From: Heterohyrax brucei
Lineage: Eukaryota > Chordata > Mammalia > Hyracoidea > Procaviidae
NCBI GenBank assembly: GCA_028571685.1
Contig: CM053156.1
Span: forward strand, 82,277,049 to 82,341,048
Direction of reading: 5' to 3'
Length of the DNA: 64,000 bases
A model generated the notes under the pieces. The model ran no database searches. It was given only the letters and a program-made list of their open reading frames with translations, and was not told the DNA's origin. The position numbers were made by a program, and so were the translations under genes. Below are positions 48,201 through 58,751 of the stretch, in pieces; the stretch's first letter is position 1; each line of letters starts with the position of its first letter.

Positions 48201-51200
48201 AACAAGTTTGCACGGAACACGAGCAGAATCGCAGAGCTAAAGGGAGAAATGGATGTAAAAAAGGTACGGAGAAGCTTCACCTCACTTGGGAAAGCGAGAG
48301 TTCTCGTATGCTCTTTGAAACTGAGCTCCGTCAATAAGCGCTGTCATTTAAATAGTTGTTTGTTGAAGAAGACGCAGTCCACTCTTGATGAAGAAGAGAA
48401 GCTTTTTTATTTAAAGAGATGGTGACAGCTGACAGATCTCTGTGCGGTTTGGGCCTGGGCCTGAGCTTCTCTCGGCCTTGGCTTTGCTCTAACCTTCTAG
48501 GAGTTTCTAAACTTTTAGGGTTGCTGGTCCCTTTGAGAATCTGGTGAAAGCTGGAAGCCTCTTTGCAGAAGAGTGTACATCCTAACATACCATGGGGTAT
48601 GCAGTCTCTTGGCAAAAATGGCCCTTTTCATGGCCATGACTCCCAGTTAGGAATTGGCTCCCTGGTCAAAACAAAGTATTAAAATAGTGGGAACCCTGGG
48701 GGAACCCTGGTGGTGTAGTGGTTAAGTGCTACAGCTGCTCACCAGGTCAGCAGTTCAGACCGGCCAGGCGCTCCTTGGGAGCTATGGGGCAGTTCTCCTC
48801 TGTCCTGTAGGGTTGCTGTGAGTTGGCATTGACTCCGTGGTGATGTGTTTTTGGTTTCTGAGGACCGTGGAGTGGGTAGCAGGGATCCGTGGTCCTCTAC
48901 ATTTTCTCTAGTGTTGATGGCATGCCACTTTGTGAACTCTACCTTCCCAAGGTGGAATTGGAAGAAAAACTGAACCAAGACACAGATGCTTCTCAGTGTG
49001 TCTTGCTACTAGAGTGTAAGTGAGTAATGATTTAGGTTCTGCTCATCAAACACACTTGCGTTCAACCTCAGCTCAGGCGAGAGGCCTGAGAGAGAGGCTG
49101 GCCTCGAGGCCCCTGGGTTGCTGGGGTGCAGTGGTGGCAGAAGTTTAGGGCCCCCCCAGCTGCAGGGTCAGCTCCTCATGTAGAGGCAGCTGCTGTCTGG
49201 GCTCCCGGGAGACAGCCGCAGTTCTGTCAGCAGCCACAGTGACTGAGATGCTCCTGGAATCTCAGCCCAGGCCCACATCTCACAGAGACTCTGTTAGCTA
49301 TTAATATCTCTTTAAAGAAAAAGACAAAAGCTTTTCTTCACTGTGCCACCGGGGTTCCCCCAGGGCCCCCCAGTCGCTGAGGTGGTCCCAGAATCTCAGC
49401 CCAGGCCCAAATTTCTCAGAGACTCTGCCAGCTATAAACATTTCTTTAAAAGAAAAACAAAACAACTTCACTATACCACCAGGGTTTCCCCAGAGTCCTT
49501 ATAGCAAGCTGAAGATACCCAGTTAGGTCGGAAGTGCTGCTTTCTGAAAAGTCATCTTCAAATGTCAGAAATGAAAGTGTGATTCTAGTGTGATGACACC
49601 GTCATGAGCAGGCCCTGGCGGCACAGTGGAGAAGCCCCTGGCTGTAAGCTGAGAGAGCAGTGGTTCAAATCCAGCCAGCAGTGCCACGGAGGGACACTGG
49701 ACGGCCTGTTCCCATAGAGGACCGCCTGGGAGGCTCTGTGGGGCAGGTCTGCTCTGTCACGTGGTGCTGCTGTTGCCACCTTTGACCCCGTGGTACCCAG
49801 CAGCAGCGGCAGTGCCTTCCTGAAAGGGTTTCTCAGAGCGCTGGTGTCCCAGAGTTAAAAGTGGCTTTTAGCCTCCATCAGGGAATTCTGAATACAATTT
49901 TCACTGCTGTTCACTCTTGCTTCTGTAGAAACAACTCCAAAATTTAGAAGACGCTTGTGATGACATCATGCTGGCGGATGACGACAGCTTAATGATACCG
50001 TATCAAGTCGGTGACGTTTTCATCAGCCATTCTCAAGAGGAAACACAAGAAATGTTAGAAGAAGCAAAGGTATGTTGAAAGTCTTTCTCTGGGAGATGAA
50101 GTCACATTTTTTAAATTAAGATTTCTATAATTTATAAAAAGATGCAGCGATGGGGAAAACAGTGCCTGGCAGCTCATAGTACTGAGTTCTTAGAGCATCG
50201 TGGCCATGCTTGAGTGCTTTCCGTGCGTGATGCTGTTTACTCCTAACAGTGGCCCTCTGAGGTGTGCTGGGTGCTGTCGTGATCCCCACGTAGAGGTGAA
50301 GCAGAGAGGCCTGGAGCGGCCTCAGGTCTCACTCAGGGTGGTGCTTAGGGAGTGATCTGACTCCAGAACTTGTCTGCTAAACACAGTATTTAGAAACTGT
50401 AAGCTGTTAGAAAAAGGAAAAGAACAGTCACCCGTGACGCCACCACTGAGAGAGTCGTCTGTGATGACATCTTCATGTATTTCTCTTTGGTTTCTCTTTG
50501 CTTTCTTTTCCTCTGAAAAGTTTTGCTTTGCCTTCTGGTCAGTTAGCACTCTGGCAGGGGTCTGTCGTGACTCGATTTAATGTTCACTCGCACCAGAGAT
50601 AACTCGGGGCTGAGATGTGGTGGCGATTGCAGCGATGGCTCAGGACTGGGTGGAGTCACGTGAGTTGGAGACAGCTTGGCAGCACCCAGCACCAGCTAAT
50701 GGCACTGCTTCTGTGTCCATTTCTCGTCCTCCGACTGGTTTTCAGACCACCGGCGAGCATCAGAGCCGTCCCTGCCAAACCAAAACCAGGCCAGGCCCAC
50801 GGCTGTCAGGTCGATTCCAGCTCATAGTGATTGCATGTATCCTCCTTACGGCTTGTTAAGATTCACCTTGTTGAGCCCCAGCCCCAGAGTTGCTCACTCA
50901 GTACGCCCAGAAGAGTGCCCATGCGCTCCGTATTTCCAGCAGGTTCCAAGTAGTGATGCCGCTGATGCTGGCCCAGGCACCGCACTCTGAGAACCGGTAG
51001 CCAGCGGTCTGAGCCAATAGTGTTGCCCGTACTTGGCATCCTGCCTTCTGCTCCTTATACTAATGGATGTGCTGCTCCTGCAACTCCATGTGTTGTTTGT
51101 CACCGTTAGGAAAAAGCCTTGTTTGATGCTAACCAGGCGGGAACCTCAGCATTTCGTATGGGCAGAGCTGCTCTGTCTTATTAAAAGAGGCCCTCACTTC

Positions 51201-52017
51201 CCTCTCACCGAGGGCCTCATACTGGATGAAAACTCCTGCCAGATAGCAGCCACAGGCTGTTAGTTTTAAGCATTGGTAGCAGTGTGGGATTTTATCATTT
51301 TCTGTAGTTTCATAGTTATTTGTGTGGGTAGTTGGGAGAAATTCAGAAGCCTGACACATGAGAAACAGTTAATTGGATGTCTTATGTGTATATGTATATA
51401 TTTTTTTAAAGTAAAAAGAAGTCTTGCTGTTGAGTAAGTTCCAACTCTTAGCAACCGTGTAAACCAGAGTAGAACTGTCCCATAGGGTTTCCAAGGCTGT
51501 AATCTTTTGGGGAGCAAACTGCCATGTCTTTTCCCATGGAGTGACTGGTGGGTTTGACATGCTGACCTTTTGGTCACATGGGCTCCCTTTTTAATTAGGA
51601 TAGGATAATTTAGGAATTTGTTTTATTGAGACTGTTATGTTTTACATCAGTAAAAACTAAGGGAAAAAGCTTGATTGCTTCTGTAGTAAGCAGATGTGGG
51701 CTGTGAATTAAAATGCCCACAATGCAGACTTTTCATTCAGAGCTAATTATCAGTGTGGTTCACTGCCTGCCTGAGTTTAGAAACTTCTTGACCTAAAATT
51801 TCTCCCCTATGTTATTTTAGCCACAGCTGCTATGAAATTATCCTATGGCACAGAATTAATTTAAACTTTTTTTTTTCCTCCCTAGAAAAATTTGCAGGAG
51901 GAAATTGATGCCTTAGAATCCAGAGTGGAGTCCATCCAGCGGGTATTAGCAGAGTTGAAGGTTCAGTTATATGCAAAATTTGGGAGCAACATAAATCTCG
52001 AAGCTGATGAAAGTTAA
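42269..52017 (+). CDS. PFDN4: PFDN4, prefoldin subunit 4 (complete)
   Basis: Beta-type subunit of the hexameric prefoldin co-chaperone, which captures nascent actin and tubulin and passes them to the TRiC/CCT chaperonin in the cytosol. Four coding exons: 42269-42292, 48156-48263, 49929-50069, 51886-52017, all phase 0 with GT-AG introns, giving 134 residues, the human length. The protein opens MAATMKKAAAEDVNVTFED and closes GSNINLEADES. Helical, heptad-like segments at about 15-50 and 85-125 form the coiled-coil arms. The middle (MLADDDSLMIPYQVGDVFIS) forms the beta-hairpin of the hexamer core. Differences from human are few and conservative (for example SRIAELKGEMDVKK). The first ATG is used because it has A at -3 and G at +4 and gives the human N-terminus; a second in-frame ATG lies at codon 5. 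It is divergent from CYP24A1 with about 26 kb between promoters. Confidence 0.97.
43082..43240 (+). mobile_element. AfroSINE in PFDN4 intron 1, first of an inverted pair
   Basis: GAGTCGGAATCGACTCGACG is a perfect tail palindrome, which marks a young copy. Confidence 0.9.
43255..43405 (-). mobile_element. AfroSINE in PFDN4 intron 1, second of an inverted pair
   Basis: Begins GCTAAGACGATTCCGACTTA, only about 15 bp after the first copy; ends with two tandem AACTCTTAACC-GTGG units. Confidence 0.85.
43545..43695 (+). repeat. MIR in PFDN4 intron 1
   Basis: ACCTTTACTGTGTGCTATTG followed by CATTTCACAGATGGGAAAAC and TGAGGCACAGAGC, in MIR order. Confidence 0.7.
45002..45120 (-). mobile_element. AfroSINE, internally deleted
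   Basis: GGTTTGTTGATTCCAAAGGA and TAAGCTCTTAACCACTTCCA; the B-box side is shortened. Confidence 0.75.
45190..45475 (+). repeat. L2-like fragment in PFDN4 intron 1
   Basis: Very diverged: CCAAGAGGCCATTGCTGGCC, TTTGCCTGGAATGTAAGTTG and GTAAGTGTGGAGTGAATGGC in L2 order. Confidence 0.45.
45520..45705 (-). mobile_element. AfroSINE, long variant
   Basis: GCTGATTCCAGCCCAGAGGG and TAGCAGCTGAGCACTTGAGC. Confidence 0.75.
46062..46216 (-). mobile_element. AfroSINE with A-run
   Basis: A run of 13 As precedes GCCAGGCAGTTGATTGCGAC; the head side is TTAACCACTGTACCACCAGG. Confidence 0.85.
46372..46627 (+). repeat. Unassigned repeat, copy A (PFDN4 intron 1)
   Basis: AACCTTCTAGAAGTTTCTAA and AACAAAGTATTAAAATAGTG recur in the same order at 48490-48690. 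Roughly one base in five differs. Confidence 0.7.
47278..47440 (+). mobile_element. AfroSINE
   Basis: AGGTGGCGTAGTGGTTAGGA head, CACCATGGGTTGGAATTGAC tail. Confidence 0.9.
48156..48263 (+). CDS. PFDN4: PFDN4 exon 2 (residues 9-44)
   Basis: Acceptor ACATTTTTTCCCCAG|GCT; donor AAAAAG|GTACGG. Encodes the N-terminal coiled-coil arm, AAEDVNVTFEDQQRINKFAR through GEMDVKK. Confidence 0.96.
48455..48690 (+). repeat. Unassigned repeat, copy B (PFDN4 intron 2)
   Basis: Second copy of the element at 46372-46627, on the other side of exon 2. It could be an ancient dispersed repeat or an old local duplication. Confidence 0.7.
48695..48850 (+). mobile_element. AfroSINE
   Basis: A doubled start (GGAACCCTGG twice) precedes TGGTGTAGTGGTTAAGTGCT. 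Confidence 0.85.
49243..49494. repeat. Tandem duplication, about 120-134 bp unit, in PFDN4 intron 2
   Basis: GAATCTCAGCCCAGGCCC occurs at 49257 and 49391, and the two units stay colinear through AGAGACTCTG, TCTTTAAA and CACCAGGGTTTCCCC-like ends. The copies are moderately diverged, so the event is not recent. Confidence 0.8.
49602..49800 (+). mobile_element. AfroSINE, long variant
   Basis: GTGGTTCAAATCCAGCCAGC and GAGGCTCTGTGGGGCAGGTC; tail decayed. Confidence 0.7.
49929..50069 (+). CDS. PFDN4: PFDN4 exon 3 (residues 45-91)
   Basis: Acceptor TTGCTTCTGTAG|AAA; donor GCAAAG|GTATGT. Encodes KQLQNLEDACDDIMLADD, the beta-hairpin region and the start of the second helix (SQEETQEMLEEAK). Confidence 0.96.
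50165..50385 (+). repeat. MIR in PFDN4 intron 3
   Basis: GAGTGCTTTCCGTGCGTGAT, GATCCCCACGTAGAGGTGAA and GTGATCTGACTCCAGAAC follow MIR order. Confidence 0.6.
51418..51590 (-). mobile_element. AfroSINE, long variant
   Basis: TTGAGTAAGTTCCAACTCTT and CTGTCCCATAGGGTTTCCAA, 300 bp upstream of PFDN4 exon 4. Confidence 0.8.
51886..52017 (+). CDS. PFDN4: PFDN4 exon 4 (residues 92-134 and stop)
   Basis: Acceptor has a strong pyrimidine run, CTTTTTTTTTTCCTCCCTAG|AAA. Encodes the C-terminal arm KNLQEEIDALESRVESIQR and the tail LYAKFGSNINLEADES, then TAA at 52015-52017. Confidence 0.96.
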   Translation, partial: KNLQEEIDALESRVESIQRVLAELKVQLYAKFGSNINLEADES

Positions 52018-52070
52018 ACATTTTATAATGCTTTTTTTATTTGTTTAATAAACTTGAATATTGTTTAAAA
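52018..52070 (+). terminator. PFDN4 3'UTR and polyadenylation signal
   Basis: AATAAA at 52047-52052, 30 bp after the stop codon, followed by a T/A-rich stretch. The shortest 3'UTR would be about 50 nt. Longer isoforms cannot be excluded from sequence. Confidence 0.75.
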
Positions 52071-52549
52071 TGATAATTTCCCCTCTTCAAATCATATGGG
52101 AAACAAATTTTTTTTTAAATTTTCGTTTATTTAAATGGAAATGCCTATTTTCACATGTCTTGCTTATTTATTTTATATTTTTAAAAAGAAGACAGTATTC
52201 ATCTATGTATTTTGCATAATGATTATATCAAGTCTAGGGGTTTTATGTCATATTATTAAAATCAGTTGAGCAGTCTTTTTATGTTTCTCTATTGTCATTT
52301 AGAACCTTTGTTTCCACTTTCGTGTACAGGGAAATCTAACACTTGTGCCGTGTTGTTGATGTGTGTCTGCTTACAAGTCACCATTTAATGACAGAGAATG
52401 CTGTACAGATACGGCCCAACCCTGTGTGTCTGCTTGTTACTTCACATCTGAGGCCTTGCCACTTACTGAAAAAGAGATGTGCGTGTATTTTATTTAAGTA
52501 TGTGTACCATATATAAAATATATTTAACATATCTTTTGCTTACATTGGA

Positions 52550-52675
52550 GCCAGCTGCTAGCCAAAAGGTCGGCAGTTCAAATCTACCAGCTGCTCGTTG
52601 GAAGCCTGATGGAGCAGTTGACCTCTATCCTATAAGGGTTGCTGTGGATCAAAATCTACTTGACAGCAGTGCGGT
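52550..52675 (+). mobile_element. AfroSINE, head truncated
   Basis: CTAGCCAAAAGGTCGGCAGT start; tail GATCAAAATCTACTTGACAG. Confidence 0.8.
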
Positions 52676-52739
52676 TTTGTTTTTTACACGTATGTCAACA
52701 GCGTAAATTTTACTAAAAGAATAATATTCTAACATGTTG

Positions 52740-54280
52740 AGATTTGTACAAACAGCAAATGCTTAGGAACCAAGAAATGTATTACAGTCAAACCTGTGAG
52801 ATTTGGAACTTAGTGATAGGACGGCTTTGTTTTTCCCGGTCTCACAAGCTTTCTGCCATTGACAGGCTGCAAACTTACATCTTTTCTGTTGCTCTCTATT
52901 AGTGGAAGATACTTGAGTTTTCCTTTTCTGACAGGGTTCTGCCTTACACAGGTGCCAGCTCCCACAGGTCTTACTGTAATAGAAATGTTCAGTGTATTCT
53001 TTAGATGTTACTTTAGGCTTTATAGTGCATTGAGATTTATATTGCTAATAATGTGGACGTGAAGCAGCTGTATTTTGTGGAGTGAGGTTTATTTTGTAAA
53101 TAAAGAGAACATATACCCCTGACTTTTCCCAACACATGTTTTGGTATTTGGTAAACCTAGTTGGATTCACTTTCCAGCAGATGGCACTGGTGTGCCAAAA
53201 TACCGGTGGAAAGATGCTAACACAAACTGTGCATAGTTTCGGCATTAAATGTATATAATTTTAGAGGAAATGGCATTTTTTAATCTTCAAGACTAAATAT
53301 TGTGTGTGTATTTTTGTTGTTCAGTGTTTATAAACATTAGTTCAGACTTAAAGATGAATACATCATTTCTAAAAGCCTTAACATCATAACGGCAAACATT
53401 TTAAATTGCTGTCAAGTTTTCCCAAATTGTAGGAATCCACTCTCCCAAGGACATGTGTTCAGCGTGTGTCTGGTTAGTGTCGGCGCAACGAGGGTGGTGC
53501 TGTGTCAGCACACCCAAAAGAATGAGTCCAGTGTGGCCTTGATCCAGGACAGCGAAGGTGGAAATCAGCAGTAGAATCTGTGCTGTCAGGGGCCAGGGAA
53601 GGGAATGACCGCTCCCTGTACTCTGGAACATAGGGAAGGGCTGCCTTTAGGTGCCAGAATCTTCCCAGGAGGCACACTGCGAACCTGTGGCATCTGTGCA
53701 GGGACAGAGCCAGGAGGCTAACCCTACCCTCATTCCCCTCCCAAATCCAGCTGGTTAGCCAAACCCTGTGGGAATCTGGAGATGCTCCCGGAAAGTCGTT
53801 CCTATGGGGCGCAGGTGGGTAATGAGTGGGGTGGGTCTGGAGGGACCATTGGAAGCCATTCAGCACCAGAAAGTGACAAAAGCTGTATGCTTGTCTCCTG
53901 TGCAGGCAGAGGGAATGATGTGTAACTGGGGCTTACAATCTTTCCCGGCACCTTAGCGAGTAACTATCATCCAAAAAACAAACATCTAACACCCACTAGG
54001 GAGGAAAGCGTCGTTAGCTTTCTGTGTTGTTTCTGTTAATTCACTAGTAATGGATATTAGCATCCTTCGCTTTTTCTGTGTTTGTCAGGAGTAAATTCAC
54101 TGGGCTTTGTGAAGAACATCCCGTTGGTGTGCCCTGCCTGAAGGGGTGATTTATACCTCCAGCCAAGAGTTGACATTTCTTGTCTGATTTTGTCAGTGCT
54201 TATAACTGTGTTTTAAATGAGGTTTTTTTTTGTTTTGTTTTGTTTTTTTACATGCAGTTGCTAGTTTTAAGAACTGCAAC
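52740..54280. other. Sequence downstream of PFDN4 with no gene seen
   Basis: AT-rich to 53400, then mixed. The open frames at 53401-53956 overlap on both strands without homology I recognise. Confidence 0.5.
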
Positions 54281-54398
54281 TTTTTTTTTTTTTTTTTTTT
54301 TTAAAGCTATCCAGACCAAAGCTGTCTATAGAGCAAGCTAGACCCTCAGACTGGCGCCTTGCAAGGTCAGGAGCACAATATGATATGTCTTCTCAAGC

Positions 54399-55390
54399 TT
54401 TTTTTCTTATTGTGATTGAAAGGTTACAGTGCCATTCAAGTTTGCGTGCCCACCTATCTGCAGCTTCCTTTGCTTTCCTTGCCCGGTGACAGCACACTCT
54501 TCCTTTCCATTCTATGCATGTCGTATCCTCTTAATCTCCTGTCCCCAGCTCTCCACTCTCCTCTAGTAAGAAGCCAGTAGGATGACATCCTGTAGCAGAA
54601 GTGCACATGATGAGTCACTCTGTGTCCCTGAGTCCATCCCATTCCTATCTGAAGAGTTGACCTCAGTAATGATCTACGATCAGGGGCAGCATCAGGTCTA
54701 GGGGCCACGCTCCTGGGGGAACTTCCAGACCATCGACCATCAATTGTGGTCTTTCAGTGGAGTTCTCAGGGTGCTCCCCTTTTTTCTCATGTTGCAATTG
54801 GAACTCAACATGGTGAGCCCCATCACAGCTGTTGGTGGTGGTGGCCAGGCACCATCTGGTTCTGGTCACGTGCTGATACAGTCACCCATTCATACAGGTC
54901 TTTCTGTCTTCTGGGTTCTTTTTCCCTCATGTCATTGTCCTTGGTGATCATCAGTTCCAGTTGAGTTGGGACTGTTTGGTGTCCCCCAGATGGCAGCTTT
55001 CTAGCTTTTAAGACCCCAGATGCCACTCACCTACTTGGGGTGCAGAAGACTCTCTTAGCAATAGGGTAGTTATACTAATTGGCCTCCATGTCCCTTGAGA
55101 GCATTGTCCCCAGGCCCTGGCCCGTGCTACTCTATCCTTGCAATACTGGGTTAAGATTGGAAGAGTCTTCAAGTTAGCTGAAGCCCAGTTAAATTAACCT
55201 ACCTTCTAACTCTAATGTTTGCTGTTAACTGCTTTCACCCAACCAAACTTCTATCAACTATAACCAACTGTCTGTCTCCCTCCCTCCCCCACCTTGCAGC
55301 CATCAAAGAGTCTTTTCTTTTGTACATGAGTCTGTTTTTAAGTCCTTATAGTAGGGGTCTCATACAATATTTGTGCTCTTCTCAGGCTTT
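54399..55390 (-). mobile_element. Older L1 3'UTR fragment
   Basis: Diverged copy of the 3'UTR of the L1 at 61340-62356, in the same orientation and colinear with it (CTATCTGCAGCTTCC near 54453 and the pyrimidine run near 55265-55297 both correspond). It stops near the ORF2 end, so it is a heavily 5'-truncated insertion. Confidence 0.8.
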
Positions 55391-56277
55391 TGATAAGAAA
55401 GTAGATGGTGGGTAATTACCAGGCAGTGCTCTGTATTCAGCATCTTAGGAGATGCAGCCTTGTGCTGCTGTCTGTAATTTTTAAATACCTCTCAAATCCA
55501 TCTCCCCAGCCACAGCACCACCCCACCCTGCAAACTTTACACTCCAGTCAGAAGCACGGTTAAGGGAAAAAGAGGAAACAGAGTGGCGTAGGAACTATAC
55601 TGGGTTTTGACAGCTGGGGATAGAGGATCTCTAAAGGGTTTTGAACAGAAAGAAAACAATTTGGCCTTGTCAGCAGGCTCCTACTACAAACAGTTGCAGG
55701 TGGGGAGTACCAGATGTTACTGCTCTTTCCAGAGTATTTCAAGGAGCCAGTTGGTTGGCAGGAAGAGACAGAAGAGGAAGGCTGGCGATGCCTAGGTCTT
55801 GACTAATTTGGAAGGGGAAGGAGGAGTGTTTGGGGGTAGGGGTGAGGGGGTGGGAAGGTAGGAAGCCAAGCACACCTTGACTTTGAGCCCAGACAACGGC
55901 CAATCACAGCCGCCAGACGGGTTCTCTGCGTCTTGAGAGTTAAAAAGAAATAGTACGTTTGTTACCACGATGAAATCCTGAGAGCTCATGTAAAAATTCT
56001 GCGAGTCCAGCAGCACGGAGACCATATTTCCAAAGGCTGCCTGTAGGTGCTATTAAACAAGACGGGCCCTCACCAGCTCAACCCAGTCCCCACCAGGCCC
56101 ACACCCGGGGCTGTGACCTCTAGAAGCCTTCCAGTGCTATTGGCAAAGGTAGGAGAGTGAGAGGACGTGGGCAAGGCGAGGATGAAAGATGAGTGTGAGT
56201 GTAGCTGGAGGTGGATTGAAACTTGGGGTGTGCTGGGGCTGGGGACGTATGTTTGAGAAGCATGCTTGCCCTCGAGT

Positions 56278-56299
56278 AAAAAAAAAAAAAAAAAAAAAA
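56278..56299. repeat. Poly(A) run
   Basis: About 20 As directly before an antisense AfroSINE. A T run of similar length is at 54282-54302. Confidence 0.9.
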
Positions 56300-56448
56300 G
56301 TTGCTGTTGAGTCAATTCCAAACGGTAGGGACCCTGTAGGACAGAACAGAACTGCTCCACAGGGCTTTGGGAGAGTGCCCGGTAGAGTGGAAGTGCCCAC
56401 CTTTTGGTGAGCAAACTTAAAGTTGCCCAAATCACCTGGGCACTCCCC
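56298..56448 (-). mobile_element. AfroSINE
   Basis: GCTGTTGAGTCAATTCCAAA after the poly(A) run; head side decayed (GGGCACTCCCC). Confidence 0.75.
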
Positions 56449-56987
56449 TAAAATGCAGATTTGGCATCCATGTCACTTGGGAACTTGTTAGAAATGTAGT
56501 TTTTCACGAGACTAAAACCTGGAAAAGAAAAAAGTCTCTCCACTGGGCAATGTCTGAGGGATACAATGAGTCCCTGCCTTCTACCACAGCTTCAGAGAAA
56601 CTGGGTGGCTTCATAAGGCCTCCGGGTGATTCTGACTTAGCGACCGCCGGTGAAGCAGCCCGGCTCCACTAACCGAGTCTGGCAGGGTGAGGGCCGGCGC
56701 GCCCAGAGAACTCAAAGCATCGCAGAGCTGGAGCAGCGGCGGAGGACCAAGCCGTGGGAGCACGGAAGGTGGGCCCGTCCAGTCCGGAGGTGGGCAAGAG
56801 GCAGGCGCGGCGGCTGCTGGCCGAGGGGCTGATAAAAGATGAAGCCGCGGTGAAGTGAGACTGGAAGGCAGCGAGTGAAAAGGACTTTTACAAGCAGGTC
56901 GCCAACGAAGGGATGAGGTGAACTGTCGCTGAAGGCCACTGCAGTGCGGGTAGAGGATCAGGCAATATCGGAGTACAGGTACAAGGG

Positions 56988-57534
56988 GTGACAAGTTAGG
57001 GAACTCATCCTAGAAAAAGTGCTACATCCCTCATTGCTGAGTATCACTATGGTCACCTTTGAAGTACTCCCCTTGGGAAGCTGGGCACCAATGCCAGTGC
57101 CTAGTCCACCCTTCCAAGCAATTTTGGAACTCTTTGTCTGGAATGGCCTTCAGAACAGTCGTCCTCTTACCCTTCATGTCATGAATGTCATCCAAATGTC
57201 CACCTTTCAGTATTTTTTTATCTTCAGGTAAAGCAAAAAGTCACTGGGGGCCAGATCAGGGGAGTAGGGAGGGTGTTCCAATACAGTGATTTGGTTACTG
57301 ACTTAAAGCTCCCCACAGACAACGAGACAATTAAGTTCATGAACTTGCCACTGTACCACTGTGTGCAGTGGCCATTCTAGAAAAACAGTTCCAAAATTGC
57401 TTTGAAGAGTGGCCTAGGCACTAGTGTCAGTGCATAACTTCCCAAGAGGAGTACTTCAAAGGAGACCGCAGTGATGCTCAGCAGTGAGGTTTGTAGCACT
57501 TAGAATAATTAAGTTCGTGGACTTGATTGTCAGT
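56988..57534. mobile_element. Mariner-derived foldback element
   Basis: About 165-bp arms at each end are inverted copies of one another: GTGCTACATCCCTCATTGCT near 57019 and, read on the minus strand, GTGCTACAAACCTCACTGCT near 57500. The left arm on the minus strand encodes a decayed mariner transposase C-terminus (PPYSPDLAPSDFLLYLKIKK, then ASQGEYFKGDHSD). The right arm repeats the same terminal sequence with a different inner part. It cannot encode a transposase now. Confidence 0.75.
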
Positions 57535-57539
57535 GGTCA

Positions 57540-58280
57540 TATGAGTGGGTTGTGAGGATCCAGGAGAGAAGGTGACAGCTGAGTCTAGGGCCAGGGTTGG
57601 CTGGAGCACAGGAGGGCGGAGGATTCTGGTGCGGGACGAGCAGGCGTAGTGCGAGCACAGGCTGTCGGGTTCTCTGCAAAACACGGAACTAGGCGTGCGT
57701 TTTGTGAAAACTCTTCCTGGAGGAATAAAGGATAGAAAAAAGTCAGATTGGGGAGGAAGATATAATTGGGGAGACAAATATGATCGGGGACACAAATACA
57801 GGGAGAGGGAGAACTTGAATAATAGTTGTATTACGGAGATGGGAGAGTAGCTAGGTATCTGTGTATATTCTACGTCTTTATTACCAGTTCCTTCATGAGT
57901 ATGAAATCCCTCCCAGTGACAAGTTTTGACAAAGTTAAGTTAGTTACAACACAAATATCAACTGCAGAAAAAGGATGTATTTGTGAGGCTGTTGTTGATA
58001 TTTAACTGTATTGCTCTCTACATTATTGTTTGTTTTTTGTTATTTGACATAAAATGCGAGGATTGTGATTCTCAATTTTGTGGAAAAGCAGCAACGACAA
58101 GAATAATATTCTTTATGAAAGGTTTCATAACACATATTTAAAAGTTGGCTTAAAGATTTGGTACTAAAAATAGTTGGAAGAATAGTAATTAGGGCGTGTT
58201 CATATGTTGGTATTTTGCAATAGCTAGTTCTCTGATTGAGCCTCTGTGTCCAAGAATCCATTGGTTAAAAGTAATCCTCA
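57540..58280. other. Intergenic stretch with nothing recognised
   Basis: No SINE, LINE or coding signal identified; AT-rich after 57850. Confidence 0.5.
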
Positions 58281-58284
58281 GCTG

Positions 58285-58670
58285 AAAGTAGTTTTAATGA
58301 CTGGGACACCAACAACTAACATTTGTTTTGTGATTGTGTTATGTGCTAGTACTATTCTGAATGCTTTTTACATGTTAATTCATCCTTTTCTCACAATAAC
58401 TTTAAAGTAGATCCTGTAACCATCTCTGATCGTGCAGAGAGGCATTCAACCCCCCAAATCAAACCTGTTGCCGTCAACCCAATTCTAGCTTATAATGATC
58501 CTGTAGGATCAAGTAGAACTGTCTCACAGGGTTTGCAAGGATTGACTGGTGGAGCTACCCTCACCCTTTGGATTAGCAGCCAAGCTCTAGGGCTCTCAGA
58601 GAGGTTTAGAGAGAATAAACAACTTGTCCCAAGTCTCACAGCTAGAAAGAGTTCAGGCAGACTGTGATAC
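58285..58670 (+). repeat. MIR interrupted by an AfroSINE
   Basis: The left part ends near 58445 (ATGTGCTAGTACTATTCTGA, TTAATTCATCCTTTTCTCAC); the right part resumes near 58597 with GAGGTTTAGAGAGAATAAAC and CACAGCTAGAAAGAGTTCAG. Confidence 0.7.
58458..58590 (-). mobile_element. AfroSINE inside MIR
   Basis: CCGTCAACCCAATTCTAGCT and TAGCAGCCAAGCTCTAGGGC. Confidence 0.8.
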
Positions 58671-58751
58671 TTAGCAAACGAGTAGTTACGGAATGCATAA
58701 GTTACAGTTTTAACATTTACTTTGTTGGGTGACTTGGTGTCTCTTTACTCA

